Shown here: positions 1 through 9,758 of the stretch, piece by piece
Numbering within the stretch: position 1 is the stretch's first letter
Layout of the letters: the number at the start of each line of letters is the position of its first letter
Source of the DNA: Acanthococcus lagerstroemiae
Taxonomy: Eukaryota; Arthropoda; Insecta; Hemiptera; Eriococcidae
Reading direction: 5' to 3'
NCBI GenBank assembly: GCA_031841125.1
Contig: CM063112.1
Coordinates: forward strand, 60,317,722-60,381,721
Length of the DNA stretch: 64,000 nt
The notes under the pieces: generated by a model
Databases searched by the model: none
Told to the model about the DNA's origin: nothing
What the model saw: only the letters and a program-made list of their open reading frames with translations
Position numbers and translations under genes: made by a program

Positions 1-1046
1 TACTTTAGGCCCATAAATTTGGATGGCTGTCTCCTATCTCATTCTCATTTCCATAGTAGTGACTCGAGATTGACGCTTAAATCGGGTTACTGAAGAACAA
101 ACTGTTAATATAAAACGCCTTCGTATAGGTCATATTGAGGTTCGGTTAAATGAGCCCTCGTGCAAGTTTAGAGTCCAATATCAGCAAGCTTTGCTTCATT
201 TATTTCTCATTCATTTGTGTTTACAAAATAAAATTCAATTCCAAACTAAAGTTCGAGTAAAATTTCTGCAATTTGCTTCATACTTACAGACGTTACCTGT
301 GATATTTCGGAAGGGGGCTTCATCCTCAACCTCAATTAACCAGTGCTAGCAACCTTACTCTTAATGAAAACTAGAAGGCATTTTATCCTGATCCCTTCGG
401 AGTCGAACCATATTGCTGACGTACTTTTCTTTTTGGCTAACTGGATGTATTCTGTCTCAGTGTTGTAGATCTCGGAATTTTTCTTTCAGTGGAGATGGGG
501 CAGGAGGTAGGTTATTCTCCAAATACTCACAACATAGCTCTCGCCCCCCTCTGGTGAAAACCCCTGAACAAATTGCCAACTTGAAACACAAGAAATTATT
601 AAAGTTGAGTGTTATCTCGTGAGCCGAAAAATACTTCTAAACGATACCACCTGAAGGGAAAATGAAGAAATTATTGAAATACCGATAGATTAGTTCCAGA
701 TATAGTGGGTCTAATGGATAAAGAAATGAATAATCAGCTGGTCCGCTATCTAGCGAATCAGCTAGCCAGAGAGACAGTTTGGCAAATAGAAAAATTGGCG
801 ATCTATCGACAGATTCTCAATTCTTTTTAATTAAGTTTGAGACATTAAATCAAAAATTATTTTGACGTTCGTGAAGGGCTTCCTATTGGCGGAAATCCCA
901 GAACCTGGGTTTCATACATCTCTGACACAGCCTTACTTATGATTAGTTGACATTTTTGACTAAAAAATTTTTCCTCACCAGGGATGCCACCATGAAGATT
1001 TTTCGGAAGATGTAGCGAATTGATAGAAATAATTGAACTGAGAATT
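1..1046. other. intergenic, no gene seen
   Basis: AT-rich non-coding sequence. Short open frames here have no recognisable domain, splice context or compositional bias, so I do not call a gene. Confidence 0.5.
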
Positions 1047-1054
1047 GCCTACAC

Positions 1055-1380
1055 CAGGGGTCTCCAACCTTTTTTACCCAAGCGCCACATAAAAAACTGT
1101 AGAAGGCTTGACGGGCCAGCAATATTCCGGGGGGTTCGGGGTATGGAATGTTGTTGGCTGAAAAAAATCACCGCTGCGTGTCAACAGCTGATTTGGATTT
1201 GACCTTAGGTAAAGGGGGTTAGAAAAAAGAAAGGGCGGAAAGTAGCCGAGTATTTCGCATGTAACTGACGTTGAAATTTCTAAACTGGGAATACATTTTC
1301 AGAACGCCAAATATTTTATCTAACAATTTTCCCGCTGGCCGTTTAAAATTCGTTCGCGGGCCGTAGTTTGGAGACCCCTG
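1055..1380. mobile_element. hAT-type MITE with perfect 8-bp target duplication
   Basis: A 326-bp element that begins CAGGGGTCTCCAAC and ends with the inverted counterpart GTTTGGAGACCCCTG. It is flanked on both sides by the identical octamer GCCTACAC (1047-1054 and 1381-1388). An 8-bp duplication plus CAGGGG-type inverted termini is the signature of the hAT superfamily. It is too short to encode a transposase, so it is non-autonomous. Inside, mirrored GGCC-rich blocks (ACGGGCCAG near 1110, CGCGGGCCGTAG near 1355) extend the terminal symmetry. The superfamily call rests on termini and duplication length only. Confidence 0.9.
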
Positions 1381-1515
1381 GCCTACACATTTACTTTTTC
1401 CAAATTCATTTGCCTGTTAGTTCTCACTCGCCAGGAATGTCCAAAATGATGTCGGCTTCTTCCTTTCCGTAATTTATTGGCCGAGCCTAGTGGTAGCTCA
1501 TCATATAGTAATATA

Positions 1516-1685
1516 CAGGGCCGTATTTACATATAGGCAACACAGGTCCGTGCCTTGGGCGGAAGATTTTGGGGTGGCAAATTTTCGACACTTCTTTTCA
1601 AATCTATGTATATTGAAGAAGAAAAATCTGAAGGACAGCAATTTTTATTCTGTCTAGAGTCGCGAGAATGCTAAATCCGACCCTG
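1516..1685. mobile_element. short hAT-type MITE with perfect 8-bp target duplication
   Basis: A 170-bp non-coding element that starts CAGGGCCGTATTTAC and ends GCTAAATCCGACCCTG, which is an imperfect inverted repeat of the start. The octamer GTAATATA flanks it exactly at 1508-1515 and 1686-1693. The length, CAGGG terminus and 8-bp duplication fit hAT. It lies about 135 bp downstream of another hAT-type MITE but has different termini, so it is a separate family and a separate insertion. Confidence 0.88.
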
Positions 1686-1693
1686 GTAATATA

Positions 1694-2681
1694 GATACCT
1701 CTATTAACATTTACAACGGGGTTGATCACTTATTTCATCGGAAGGGAGGATTTGGTATCCAAATGATACTTTTTAATGATGATTTTTAGGTTAAAATACC
1801 GCCCTGGTCTCCGAAAAGTCGGTAAAAACACTCTATCGTTCGTAAAAAAAACACGCTATGATTTCCTGATGGTTATTTTTTTGGAGGAGAGTGCTTCAAA
1901 TTACCCAGGATAACTACGACCCCCCCCCCCCCACATAGCTACTAAACACTGAATACGATTTTACAATTAGGGATGCCATGAGTTGAGTGAGTCTTCTCTT
2001 TACATTTTCATTCGACTTTTCTAACCCAATATTACTCTTTTTCTCAGTTGCTCTTTGGGCAGCTGTTGGTTTTGACCAGAAAGCTTGCGGCAGCAAAGAT
2101 GTTTTTTTTTCGTGGAGAATCAGAGCCCAAACATTTTGGAGGAGTTTCATAACTTCGTTTCAGTATCTAAAAACTAAAAAGGAATAAAATCGTAGAAGTA
2201 GGAGGGTAATTACGAGAAGCTTCTCCTTTCAGCCGTTGTCCTCTTTTCTTGAAAATATTTTTATAACAATTTCTATAATTGAACCGCCGTTTTCAAAGAA
2301 TTATATCTCCTTATCGACTCAACAATCTACTGGATTAAAAATTATGCAACCATCTAAATAATGTTTAAATATTACCGTAATTACTTAAGAACTCGTAGAG
2401 GTGAAGTTCGGGAATTCTTCGAGAGTCGCAATCTCCAAAATCATCTAAATATCCACCCCGGAGTTTTCATATTTATTGTAATCCAACCCTTTTCCTAGGA
2501 AACCAAACATTGGGGGACTAGAAATTTCCCAGAAATATTCTTTCATCTTCAACTCTTAAACCACCTGCCCAAATTAAAATTAAGTATTAGAGGGTGTGCC
2601 GTGCGAAGAAAAGCAATTTAGAGCAACAGAAGAACTTGAATCTACAAATTTCAAAACGAACAGTAAAATAATGCCTTTACT
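1694..2681. other. intergenic, no gene seen; C14 tract
   Basis: No supported gene. It holds an uninterrupted run of 14 C at 1920-1933, one of several unusually long C/G homopolymers in the window. Confidence 0.5.
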
Positions 2682-2689
2682 TCATTATG

Positions 2690-2881
2690 CAGGACCGTAG
2701 AGAGAAAACTGGGGACCGGGGGAAATTTTTTATTTTTATTCAGTTTTATTTAGCTTTGCTTCATAAAAATTGTTTTCGATTATTTTCATATATTTTTTGC
2801 CTTTTCGGTATTTTCGGTGGGCCCCTTTCCAAGACCAGGACCCGGGGGAAATCTCCCTCCTCTCCCCTTTCATCAGGCCTG
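2690..2881. mobile_element. probable hAT-type MITE
   Basis: A 192-bp segment that starts CAGGACCGTAGAG and ends CATCAGGCCTG. The flanking octamers TCATTATG (2682-2689) and TCAGTATG (2882-2889) match at seven of eight bases. The termini share only CAGG.C, so the call is weaker than for the neighbouring MITEs. The G-rich left and C-rich right ends resemble the other short elements in the window. Confidence 0.55.
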
Positions 2882-2889
2882 TCAGTATG

Positions 2890-4080
2890 CGCCCTTAAGT
2901 ATTACTAACGAAGGGAGATGTAATCTGTCAGGGGAACAACCGACGATTTGGAGAAAGAACGCTAGGTTTTGGGTTTGACCAGCCTTGAGCTTTAAGAAAA
3001 AATTATGAAAATTTGACAAACATTCATTCCCAGTTCATATAGTTTATATTGGACGTAAATGAAGTCATCTGCACCTGAAAATATGAGTCTTGTTGTGTGG
3101 AAGGCGGGGGGGAGGGGATACAGTCAGCTTTTCCAAAATTAAAATTGTAATTTCTCTGAAGGCAAAGATGATTACGTTCTCAAGCTAGGAGAAAATTCTT
3201 CCTCTTTCAATTTGTCAACTTGCCATAGGCGTCAGAGCCAGTGAGGGCACTTGTTTACTCTTAGATTTGGAACAGTGCACTTTACACTAGATAAAATAGT
3301 AAAATTATTAGCTTTACATCCGATGAAATGCAAGAATTTTTCAACTTGGCTACCCTTGAAAAAAGAAGACGCCTTTTTGGGAAATAATCATTTCGGCGCC
3401 CCTTCAATTTCTTCCCGTTGATTTCAATTATTCCTACTTACAGAAGTGGATGAGAGGGTACTCTCATTCCTGAATACGTTATCGATGCGAACCGGCGCTT
3501 CACTCACCCAAAAGCTCTGACCACTCTTCAGCTTTGCTTTTAGTCTGATTTGACATGCCTTATGATTTGCAAACTCAATTTGTCAACATTATCTGCATTG
3601 CCTTATCGGCTGAACGGACCCGCCAAAACGGTACCAAAATCCTATCAGTTCAAAAACGCAAGTCGTATAATTGCATAAGCCGCTCGCCTCCGAAATGCTA
3701 CACCAGAAGTTTCATTTTATGTCACTCGTCAGAAGATGGTCGCATTCCATTAAGGAACAGGGTTAGTTTGAAGAACAAAACCCGATCTTGTTCAAAAGCA
3801 TTGTTTCGATTAAGAATGAAAATCAATCGCCATCGCATTCCAGAAGGCACCATCGGTGAAATTTCAGTTTCCCCCGCCAGTCGAACATCATACCACTATG
3901 ATGTTACAGTCAAATTCAGTTAAATACTAAAAACAACGAACTGGATTTCCTGTGGGCAGATTTTTTCCCACAAAGCTTTACAAAATTAAATGCAGGTGTA
4001 TTCACAATTATGGATCTGGATCCGAAGTGGAAAACCTTACTCGAAAATTCTATTGTCGTACTGTCTTCTGTCTCCTTGTA
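2890..4080. other. intergenic, no gene seen
   Basis: The longest open frame (3555-3923, + strand) would encode about 120 residues rich in Arg and Ser. It has no recognisable domain and no paralogue in the window. I do not annotate it as a gene. Confidence 0.4.
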
Positions 4081-4206
4081 GCGCAAAATCAGAATTCGGG
4101 ACCAAATTGTGTCGCGGCAAAATGTGGCACTCCATAAGATCTTATAATTTGATCGGCTAATAGGGCTTTGTCAATTCGATTTGGTCCTTGATTCTGATTT
4201 TATGCC
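4081..4206. repeat. imperfect inverted repeat (hairpin)
   Basis: The left arm (about 4081-4113, containing AAAATCAGAATTC..GGACCAAAT) is mirrored by the right arm (about 4172-4206, containing ATTTGGTCC..GATTCTGATTTT), with a roughly 60-bp loop. It lies directly upstream of the triplicated primer-binding-site-like motif and may be part of the same degraded element. Confidence 0.55.
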
Positions 4207-4253
4207 ACACGGGTCTTACTGTAACGATTGAGAAGGAAAAAATTCCTGTCCGG

Positions 4254-4330
4254 TTTTGGCGCCCGAACAGGAAGTGCCTGACTTTGGCGTCCGAACAGAA
4301 AGCGCTTGGATTTTGGCGCCCGAACAGGAA
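4254..4330 (+). repeat. triplicated motif resembling a tRNA-Lys primer-binding site
   Basis: TGGCGCCCGAACAGG occurs at 4257-4271 and 4314-4328, and a one-base variant, TGGCGTCCGAACAG, at 4285-4298. The period is 28-29 bp. The 15-mer equals the start of the primer-binding site used with tRNA-Lys by many retroviruses and Gypsy-type LTR elements. No open pol frame follows. Seen: three copies. Known: the primer-binding motif. Inferred: a remnant of the leader of an LTR element. Confidence 0.5.
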
Positions 4331-4331
4331 G

Positions 4332-5385
4332 ATTTTGTTATCATATTTTACAAAAACTATTTTATTATTAAGCAATTTATGTACCTATGTTCAAAATGGG
4401 GAAAGAGTCATCAGGTGAACACGTTGCTTCCTCATTTTCAGCATTCCTAATCTGGACTTCCAGAGGGTTATAACATTGCAATAGCTGTCAGAATGGTCGG
4501 CAATACGACAATATATCTTGATCTCTGACGCGTGAACGTGCTTCTGCCGGGTGCTCCTTCCCGCTGTAATTAGTTGTATTTAATTACCCGCCAAATACGT
4601 CTCCTGAAACCAGTTTACACATCATTCATAATGAATAAGTAATGCGAACATATACCGCGTAATGTGATGGCATTACAGTGCTTCTCGTAAATTGATAAAC
4701 TAGCGGATAATTCGCAATGTATAAAATTAATCGGCTTTTCCTATTACATTTTCGATTTTTATTACGCTATAATTACTCATTTTATTTTTATTTTTTGCTT
4801 TCACTTTATTCGTTCAACGAGTTTACGATATGCATTGTGGATTCGGGAATATTATTATAATTAAGTGATCGTCGCGCGTACTCGATAACGGAGAAATTAG
4901 AACAGGATTACTGTGCGACGCATCGCGATTGTAATACAGTCTTCGATTTTTTTTCTTTCTTTTTTGGCAACCAGTCTCATCATCGTATCGTTACAGAATA
5001 TTTGTCGATTCTTTCACCGAGATAGGTGGCGACTGTACGTACAGCTCTCTTGAACTGAATTTGTAATTACAAAATTGAACGCAGAATACAAGGCTCTTCC
5101 ACTCAACCCAAATATAGTTTCCTTTTTCTCGCTGAACATGCACACATCAGCCTTCTACACTTCTTTATACATTCGGGTACTTATGGAGATGAAATCATAC
5201 GTTTGGAAGGGCTTCAGTCTGAGAATATGTTTGTTTCCAGAATGAGCGGATGAGGGAGGAGGAGGGAATTAAAATAAATATCAACTTTGTGTGGAGGATT
5301 TTGGTAGTTTTTGGCAGAGACTTTACAACAACCCCCTCCTACTAATTCCACCAGTGCGTGTTTGTAAATAATTAGAATAAAGATT
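4332..5385. other. intergenic, no gene seen
   Basis: AT-rich sequence without a supported coding region or RNA gene. Confidence 0.5.
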
Positions 5386-5399
5386 AACTCTGTGAGGAG

Positions 5400-5618
5400 G
5401 GGGTCTAGTTGACCGACTAGATAGCGCGTTGGTCTCAGAATCCGGAGGTTTCGAGTTCGAGCCCACGTATAGCAACTCGCTACATTTCGACCTAGGCTGG
5501 GTTTTCGGTTAAGAAGAGAAAAGGGGCTAAGGCAGCCTTAACAGCCTCCCCGGCGTCTCTGAGGTAATGTTCGAAAGGGCGGATTCCAGAGCTCGGGTTG
5601 AGAGTAAAATTAGAAAAG
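5400..5618 (+). mobile_element. tRNA-derived SINE (family 1) with 14-bp target duplication
   Basis: A 219-bp element with a tRNA-like head. The A-box region is degenerate (GACCGACTAGATAGCGCG) but is clean in the minus-strand copy at 21.3-21.5 kb (TGGCTGAGTGG). The B box is GAGTTCGAGCCC. The head resembles an elongator tRNA-Met in layout (GCGCGTTGGTCTCAGAATCC around the anticodon loop). A tRNA-unrelated tail follows (AAGGCAGCCTTAACAGCC...GCTCGGGTTGAGAGTAAAA). The insertion is flanked by exact duplications AACTCTGTGAGGAG at 5386-5399 and 5619-5632. This length is typical of LINE-driven insertion. Confidence 0.9.
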
Positions 5619-5632
5619 AACTCTGTGAGGAG

Positions 5633-6275
5633 AACTTTGGTGGTTTTTGGTTGAAAGCCTCCGAAAACCCCATTTCACTAACTCCACTACTCTGTGTTTT
5701 CAAGTAATTACGGTAATATTTGGACATTATTTTATTTTTGAGAGATATGAAATCTTAAATTCACCTACTGTTGAGCCGATGAGGGGACGAGAGTTTCTCG
5801 AAAACGAGGTTTCAGTTATAGGAATCATAAAACCATGTCAATAAAAAGCATGACGGACGAAAGGGAAGCTTCCTACATTTATATTACTACGGTATAGTCC
5901 CTCTTTCATTTTTTACTTGGCGATTGAATAATGAAACTCCTCTAAAAGCTTTGGTCTCTAATACTTCCAAGAAAAAGATATCTGTAGCAGCCATAAGTTT
6001 TTCTGTCAGAATCGGCAACTGACCAAAGAGAAGCAGAAGGAAATGGAAACTGAAATAAAATAGTCGAATGGAAACGTAAAGGGAAGATTTGCCAGCCAGG
6101 TTGAGGCATTCCTGGCGATAAAATTGTATTTAGTGTTCAGCAGCAATATATGGAGTGGCTCCTGGTGGTCCTGGGCGATGGCCACCGAGGAATTATTTTT
6201 TTTCTTTCAAAAGATAGAGTGTTTTTGAACCCAAAAATCTTCATTAAAAGAAAACTGACATTTGGACACCAAATC
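5633..6275. other. intergenic, no gene seen
   Basis: No supported gene or structured repeat between the two SINE insertions. Confidence 0.45.
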
Positions 6276-6288
6276 ATCCCTTCCAATG

Positions 6289-6720
6289 GTGTGGCTCTGT
6301 GGCGTAGCAGTAAGAACTGGGCTTCAGAACCCGAAGGCACCGGGTTCGACCAACGTCGGCATCGTTATCAGTAATGCAAGAAAGAACTCGTCACACATTC
6401 TCACACCGCATTGTGATAACCTACACAGAGTCACAACCACTTACAGCAGAGGCTTCCGAGAAGTCTGTAATCGGTCGCCAGTGTCTGAAAAGCTGTAAGT
6501 GGGTAAGCGCGCTACCTCCCGATGCTCGTTGAACTCACCGTCATAAACCACGGGGCTAGTGATACGGGTATTCGACAGGAAGATAGCGCAGTCGACCTAG
6601 GCCGATATCCGACAAGAAGAGAAGAGGGGTAAGGCAGTCCTAAAAAGGCTCCTCGATGTCCCTGAGATAATGCTCGAAGGGGCGGTTCCAGGGCTCGGGT
6701 GAGAGCAAATGAAAAGAGAG
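6289..6720 (+). mobile_element. tRNA-derived SINE (family 2, longer) sharing its tail with family 1
   Basis: A 432-bp element with a tRNA-like head (A-box region GTGGCGTAGCAGTAAG, B box CCGGGTTCGACC) that is clearly different from the head of family 1. A long body follows. The last ~120 bp is shared with family 1 (AAGAGAAGAGGGGTAAGGCA..., TAATGCTCGAAGGGGCGG, GGGCTCGGGTGAGAG). Flanking 13-mers ATCCCTTCCAATG (6276-6288) and ATCCATTCCAATG (6721-6733) differ at one base and are the likely target duplication. Confidence 0.85.
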
Positions 6721-6790
6721 ATCCATTCCAATGAAATGAGTGATCATCGCCGTTTTATATGTTAATGGGTGGCATCTATATTAATATGAT

Positions 6791-6983
6791 CAGGGCTGTA
6801 CCGACGTGGAGGAGGGGTTTGGGGTTCAGCCCCCCACATTGGCCAAAAAAACACGGAAGAACAATGGATTGAAACGGAGAGGATGGCGGATCTGTGACTA
6901 ATTATACCCCTAGTACTCAGATCACAAAAAAATCTTCATCGCACTCCCCCCCCTCCCCCACTGAACTCCTGCGCACGACTCTG
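6791..6983. mobile_element. probable hAT-type MITE
   Basis: A 193-bp segment that starts CAGGGCTGTACCGACG and ends CGCACGACTCTG, flanked by AATATGAT (6783-6790) and ACTATGAT (6984-6991), seven of eight bases identical. It has G-rich left and C-rich right interiors like the other small elements here. The termini match only partly, so this is moderately supported. Confidence 0.6.
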
Positions 6984-6991
6984 ACTATGAT

Positions 6992-9181
6992 AAGGAAGGC
7001 TCGGCAAATGAATGTCAGAAGGAGAAGGGACTTATTTTCTTGGGCATTCCTGAAGGTTGATGACTAATAGGCGAATGAATTAAAAAAAAACAAAAAAAAA
7101 ATCTAAAAGTGTTGGTGATTCTCAGGTCTATTATTTCTGTCCATTCACTGCATCTTCTAAATAATTTTTATTGTAGCATCCTTTTAGTCGGGAAAAATGA
7201 CCAAGTTGAAAAAATGTAAACAGAACATAAGTCCGACTGTTTTGAAGAAGATCCATAGGACCCTGACTATGAGACTTCCACCACTAAGAAGTTTTCCGCC
7301 AATGTCAAAAAAAGGTTTCTGTCTCAAATTGAAAGAAAATCATAATAACAAAGAGAGTATCCGGATCAATCATCTCAACTGACTAATTCGTTTGAAAGAA
7401 AAGATATGTAGGAGCCTTATTCACCCCCTCCCACTCGTACCTTAAAACTATATTTTTGGACCTCTACTTGGCATTGATCTCAAGGCCCTAAAATAATTCG
7501 AATTTTGCATTGAAATCGTTAGAATGGCCTTCCTTACCTGCTCATGGGAAATTTTTCTTCAAACCACCAATTTTTAATACAACAAAAAATTCGCTTCTGG
7601 TCAGTCGAACAAGTTTCATCAGAATTGAGATGTAATCCTGATTTTATGTTCGAAACTCGAAATTTCAGTTTCGTAACGGACAAAATTGATCTGACTTGGA
7701 CAGGCGCGCACTCAGAAAATATTTTTGAGAAAAGCTAAAAGGTTGGAAAGCATCAATTTTTTGCAATAATTCTAAAGTGATATTCATTAGAAAAGAACTT
7801 GAAGAAAGCTTTTTTGGAGGGAGGGGGGCTAGTCCTCATTGCCCTTTCTCGTGGATGCGCGCCTGAACTTGAAAAATTAGGGAAGGTATCCAAATGAGGG
7901 TTTGGGCGTCGATATCGAACATTTCATCGTGTTTTTGATCCATTCCTGATCAAGGCCAAAAAATTCATATTTTACAGTGAATAAGTAAAATAGTAGAATT
8001 AGGAGCTAGATCAGAAATCTGATAAGGTATTTAGAACTGTCTATCCAGAACCTTCATTCTGATATTTTGTCATATTTTCTGAGTCAAGTCAATGTTGCCC
8101 AATTTCAATAGCGGAATTCTGATTTTAATTCGTAAAATGCAAAATTATTGATCACATTTCTGAGCCATTAGAAATCACTGATGATGCATTCGATCCCTAT
8201 TTTTCAGGAACAGTGTTTCTTCAGCTTAGGAGGATCTTAGCATGTCGTACATTGATTCGAGAAAAATTTACGCGTATTTTGTGATACATCCTGTACAAAA
8301 TTGGTTAACAGGTTCTGCTCATTTTGTGAGGGTGACCTCAAACTCGCTGAATTTTATTTTGACTAACCTCTATAGCCACCAGAAGAGATTGATATCAAAT
8401 AACATTTTATTTTAGGTAAAACTGTTTGACTTATAGGATGCAGATATATCATTTGACTTTTACCCTTTTGTTGCATATAAACTATTTTCTAAATCGACGT
8501 CAGCAGCCTCAGACACATTATTACTCGTATTGTAGATTGACCCTATCCTTGAATTTTTCGCTCTTGGAGCCCGCTCAAGGTCATCACACCGCGCCATGAA
8601 GTCAAATTATTTTATCAATATGGGAGTGGCCTACTGACATTGTGGAAAAATAATTTTGATGATATTCGAGGCTGAGAAAATGTTTAATTGAGAAAATGAT
8701 AAAATTTGCTTTGTTTTTCCATGGTGCTCCAAAATAAATGTCGAACATAAATTTTACCCACCAGGGATGTTCAAAACTTACGTAAATAAGATTTTCACAT
8801 AAGATAATAGTGTAAAACCCTAACTTTCACGACATGCTGAAGTTCTGGAACTTTCAGGCAAGAGAGGAAGGGCGGGTGAACTTTGGTTTCAATTTTACTA
8901 ACTGTAAAATTTTAGCAATGATAGCCTAATAAAAGTGTGTGTTTTGTTTTTCACTTGCTGATGCCTCGACTTTTTCAACTTTCCTCAATGAAAGCAATGT
9001 TGCCACCTAAGAAAATGGTGTGTTGAAAGCTCCCTTTCACATACCTGACAAATGTCTTATTTAAATAATGATTACAGGAAAACGTGTTGACCAGATATTT
9101 CGCCTACCAAGGAGGCCACAAACTTGAAAATTCTTCTGCTCTTCTTTCTATTCTCCTTCCGAGGTCTCAGAGAATTGTTTC
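6992..9181. other. intergenic or upstream intronic sequence, no exon recognised
   Basis: This region precedes the assembly gap and could contain introns of the BRCA2-like gene that continues after the gap. I looked for the BRCA2 helical domain and OB1 and did not recognise them. Otherwise AT-rich and featureless. Confidence 0.4.
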
Positions 9182-9681
9182 NNNNNNNNNNNNNNNNNNN
9201 NNNNNNNNNNNNNNNNNNNNNNNNNNNNNNNNNNNNNNNNNNNNNNNNNNNNNNNNNNNNNNNNNNNNNNNNNNNNNNNNNNNNNNNNNNNNNNNNNNNN
9301 NNNNNNNNNNNNNNNNNNNNNNNNNNNNNNNNNNNNNNNNNNNNNNNNNNNNNNNNNNNNNNNNNNNNNNNNNNNNNNNNNNNNNNNNNNNNNNNNNNNN
9401 NNNNNNNNNNNNNNNNNNNNNNNNNNNNNNNNNNNNNNNNNNNNNNNNNNNNNNNNNNNNNNNNNNNNNNNNNNNNNNNNNNNNNNNNNNNNNNNNNNNN
9501 NNNNNNNNNNNNNNNNNNNNNNNNNNNNNNNNNNNNNNNNNNNNNNNNNNNNNNNNNNNNNNNNNNNNNNNNNNNNNNNNNNNNNNNNNNNNNNNNNNNN
9601 NNNNNNNNNNNNNNNNNNNNNNNNNNNNNNNNNNNNNNNNNNNNNNNNNNNNNNNNNNNNNNNNNNNNNNNNNNNNNNNNN
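9182..9681. other. assembly gap of 500 N
   Basis: Exactly 500 N. The round length suggests a fixed-size scaffold gap rather than a measured one. It interrupts the region just upstream of the first recognisable BRCA2-like exon, so missing exons may lie here. Confidence 0.99.
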
Positions 9682-9758
9682 GCGACTGCTATTAATATTC
9701 CATTTCTATTAATTTGAGTCAAGTATGAAGTGATAAAACTGTGAATTTGTATTACTAG

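Noticed and set aside
3555..3923. 122-codon open frame
   Set aside because: Arg/Ser-rich, no domain, no splice or promoter context, and no relative in the window; consistent with chance.
4081..4330. CRISPR-like array
   Set aside because: Three motif copies with 13-15-bp intervals in a eukaryotic, transposon-rich context; better explained as a degraded LTR-element leader.
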